Under the pieces are notes generated by a model. The model had not been told where the DNA came from. It saw only the letters and a list, made by a program, of their open reading frames with translations, and did not search any database. Below, piece after piece: positions 15,642 through 16,837 of a stretch of 16,837 nt of DNA. Each line of letters starts with the position of its first letter. Position 1 is the stretch's first letter. Origin of the DNA: DATJWY01 sp035500775 (GTDB taxonomy: Bacteria; Pseudomonadota; Alphaproteobacteria; Acetobacterales; Acetobacteraceae). The stretch spans positions 1-16,837 of the forward strand of contig DATJWY010000020.1 of the NCBI GenBank assembly GCA_035500775.1, in the 5' to 3' direction. The position numbers and the translations under genes are program-made.

Positions 15642-16079
15642 ATGCGCCTGGCCGTCCCGTTGATCGCTGTCGCCCTGCTGACCGCAGCAGGCGGTGAAAC
15701 CGCTCTGGCACAGAGTCCGGCTGCTGGCGGTCAAGGTGTGACGGATACCGGCAACGCCCCCGCCGCGACTCCCGGCACGGGATCGGGCCCGGCGGCCGCG
15801 CCCGTGGCGCCGCAGGCGGCGCCCGAGACGACGCCCCACCGGCATCGCCGCAAGCTGGAGGAGCGCTTCAGCGAGGCGAATACCACGCATGACGGACATC
15901 TGACGCTGGAGCAGGCGCAGGCCGCGCACTGGAAGCGGGTCGTCGAGAATTTCCAGGCCATCGACCACGCGCATCAGGGTTACGTCACCCTGGATGACAT
16001 CCATGCCTTCAACAAGGCGCGCCGCGCGGCGCATCACGCGGCGGAGCATCAGGCCGCGCTGCAGACCGAAAGCAAATGA
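15642..16079 (+). CDS. Secreted protein with degenerate EF-hand motifs
   Basis: The product has 145 residues. The ATG at 15642 has GAGGAG 9 bases upstream and opens a signal peptide (MRLAVPLIAVALLTAAGGETALA, cleavage after residue 23); an ATG at 15531 lies in the hairpin arm and gives no sensible start. An Ala/Pro/Gly-rich linker (24-64) is followed by a basic patch HRHRRK and two EF-hand-like loops. NTTHDGHLTLEQ (80-91) keeps the central Gly and Leu but begins with Asn and ends with Gln. DHAHQGYVTLDD (109-120) has Asp at positions 1 and 12 but Gln at 5. Calcium binding is doubtful. The C-terminus is His/Ala-rich (HHAAEHQAAL). Likely periplasmic; role unknown. Confidence 0.7.
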   Translation: MRLAVPLIAVALLTAAGGETALAQSPAAGGQGVTDTGNAPAATPGTGSGPAAAPVAPQAAPETTPHRHRRKLEERFSEANTTHDGHLTLEQAQAAHWKRVVENFQAIDHAHQGYVTLDDIHAFNKARRAAHHAAEHQAALQTESK

Positions 16080-16085
16080 GCGGAG

Positions 16086-16112
16086 CCGGTTCGGGGGATA
16101 TGCCTGAACCGG
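16086..16112 (+). terminator. Hairpin after the EF-hand-like gene
   Basis: CCGGTTC (16086-16092) pairs with GAACCGG (16106-16112), extended inward by G-T and two G-C pairs. It begins 6 bases after the stop codon at 16079. Position fits a terminator, but no T-run follows. Confidence 0.45.
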
Positions 16113-16144
16113 TGACGTTGCGCGTAAAATAAGAGAGGCTGGAT

Positions 16145-16176
16145 CGTTTTCGCCGCGCGCGGTCACGGCGAAAACG
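16145..16176. promoter_or_regulatory. Perfect 11-bp inverted repeat upstream of the MaoC-like gene
   Basis: CGTTTTCGCCG (16145-16155) and CGGCGAAAACG (16166-16176) are exact inverted copies with a 10-base spacer. It lies 82 bases before the MaoC-like start. It may be an operator dyad or a second terminator for the gene before it; the sequence does not decide. Confidence 0.45.
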
Positions 16177-16257
16177 CTGTCCGCGGGAATGCGGCGGCAT
16201 CCGGCCGGATGACGGATCGCGATAACCGGCGGCAAGCCGGAGCAAGGGGGAAACAAG

Positions 16258-16728
16258 ATGAGCGAGAACAAAGCGGGCGCCGACGACAGGATTTATCTCG
16301 AAGACTTCGTGGTGGGCCAGAAGAGGCGAAGCCGCACCTACACCGTGACGCTGGAGGAGATCCGGGAATTCGCTTCCCGTTACGATCCGCAGCCGTTTCA
16401 TCTGGATGAGGAAGCGGGCCGGAATTCGATGTTCGGCGGCCTGGTTGCCAGCGGCTGGCATACCGCGGCCATCACCATGCGGCTCATAGTGGACAGCCAG
16501 GACAAGCGAGAGGGCGGCACCATCGGCGCGGGGGTGGAGATTTCCTGGCTCAAGCCGACGCGGCCCGGCGACACGTTGTGGGCGGAGAGCGAGGTGATCG
16601 AGGTCACGCCGTCCCACAGCCGTCCGGATCGTGGGATCGTTACGAGCCGCACGGTGACCTACAACCAGGACAATGAGCCCGTGCAGATATTGCAGAGCCG
16701 GGCGGTGGCGCCGCGCCGGCCCGGCTAG
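16258..16728 (+). CDS. MaoC-like hotdog-fold dehydratase/hydratase
   Basis: The product has 156 residues. Its core matches the MaoC family: YLEDFVVGQ near the N-terminus, the hydratase motif YDPQPFHLDEEAG with the likely catalytic pair Asp43 and His48, then FGGLVASGWHTAAITMRLIVD, and the beta-rich second half (GAGVEISWLKPTRPGDTL). The family hydrates or dehydrates enoyl-CoA-type thioesters in fatty-acid or polyhydroxyalkanoate metabolism; the real substrate is not evident. AAGGGGG precedes the ATG. There is no signal peptide. It is apparently a single-gene unit, with an inverted repeat upstream and a repeat region after its stop. Confidence 0.9.
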   Translation: MSENKAGADDRIYLEDFVVGQKRRSRTYTVTLEEIREFASRYDPQPFHLDEEAGRNSMFGGLVASGWHTAAITMRLIVDSQDKREGGTIGAGVEISWLKPTRPGDTLWAESEVIEVTPSHSRPDRGIVTSRTVTYNQDNEPVQILQSRAVAPRRPG

Positions 16729-16749
16729 AGCAGGATTGCCTGAGATTGA
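16726..16749 (+). repeat. Stop-codon-linked dispersed motif, copy 2
   Basis: The motif begins TAGAGC, overlapping the TAG stop of the MaoC-like gene, and ends CCTGAGATTGA. It is related to the motif at 15468-15491 (17 of 24 positions alike) and runs toward the palindromic repeat that begins at 16761. Confidence 0.45.
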
Positions 16750-16760
16750 AGCGCAGAGAC

Positions 16761-16837
16761 TTGGGGCTTTGCCCCAAACCCCACTGGGGCTTTGAGGCCC
16801 CAGACCCCCGATAACTATTATAAAAAATGAAGTAAGG
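16761..16837. repeat. Intergenic palindromic repeat, copy E (window edge)
   Basis: Two hairpins are present: TTGGGGC/GCCCCAA (16761-16777, loop TTT) and CTGGGGC/GCCCCAG (16784-16803, 6-base loop). The motifs match those in the other palindromic repeats, for example the TGGGGTC...GGCCCCA stem near 8009. The stretch CAGACCCCCGATA resembles the reverse complement of the joint in copy C. The last 30 bases are A/T-rich. The element may continue past the window. Confidence 0.65.

Overview
This high-GC window reads as chromosomal DNA of an alphaproteobacterium, most likely from the Acetobacteraceae/Rhodospirillales. The evidence is the gene order eno - ftsB-like - pdhA - pdhB - pdhC - lpd - lipA - RatA/Coq10-like, an E1-beta subunit with its own N-terminal lipoyl domain (a known alphaproteobacterial arrangement), a DUF1491 gene, and many short GC-rich palindromic repeats between genes. 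The family-level placement is an inference from general knowledge, not from a search.

Layout. 1-1000: a palindromic repeat, a small secreted Pro/Ala-rich protein, a second repeat element with inverted ends, and a small charged protein on the minus strand. 1126-2651: a DUF2946-like small Cys/His protein and a ferritin-like di-iron protein, both plus strand. 2680-5187 (minus strand): a compact three-gene ABC importer, in the order substrate-binding protein, ATPase, permease, of the NMT1/THI5 - SsuABC type. 5373-5708: a DUF1491 protein, divergent from the importer. 6110-7387: enolase. 7570-7899: an FtsB/DivIC-type septum protein.

8521-13827 encodes the complete pyruvate dehydrogenase complex: E1 alpha, lipoyl-E1 beta, E2, and E3 after a repeat-filled gap. 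It is followed by lipoyl synthase (13973-14980) and a RatA/Coq10-like START-domain gene one base after lipA. This is one functional block: enolase makes phosphoenolpyruvate, PDH converts pyruvate to acetyl-CoA, and LipA completes the lipoyl groups carried by both E1 beta and E2. The right end has a secreted protein with degenerate EF-hands and a MaoC-like hotdog dehydratase.

The non-coding DNA is the least ordinary part. Five intergenic stretches (1-75, 552-748, 7943-8087, 12271-12394, 16761-end) are built from the same kit of 6-11 bp perfect or near-perfect stems with mostly 3-8 base loops. Two of them share matching inverted ends. A separate 45-base, nearly perfect hairpin lies at 15524-15568. 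I see no CRISPR array, tRNA, rRNA, intact transposase, phage gene or defence system. Apart from the repeats, the window is mostly core metabolism, and I do not claim a new system.
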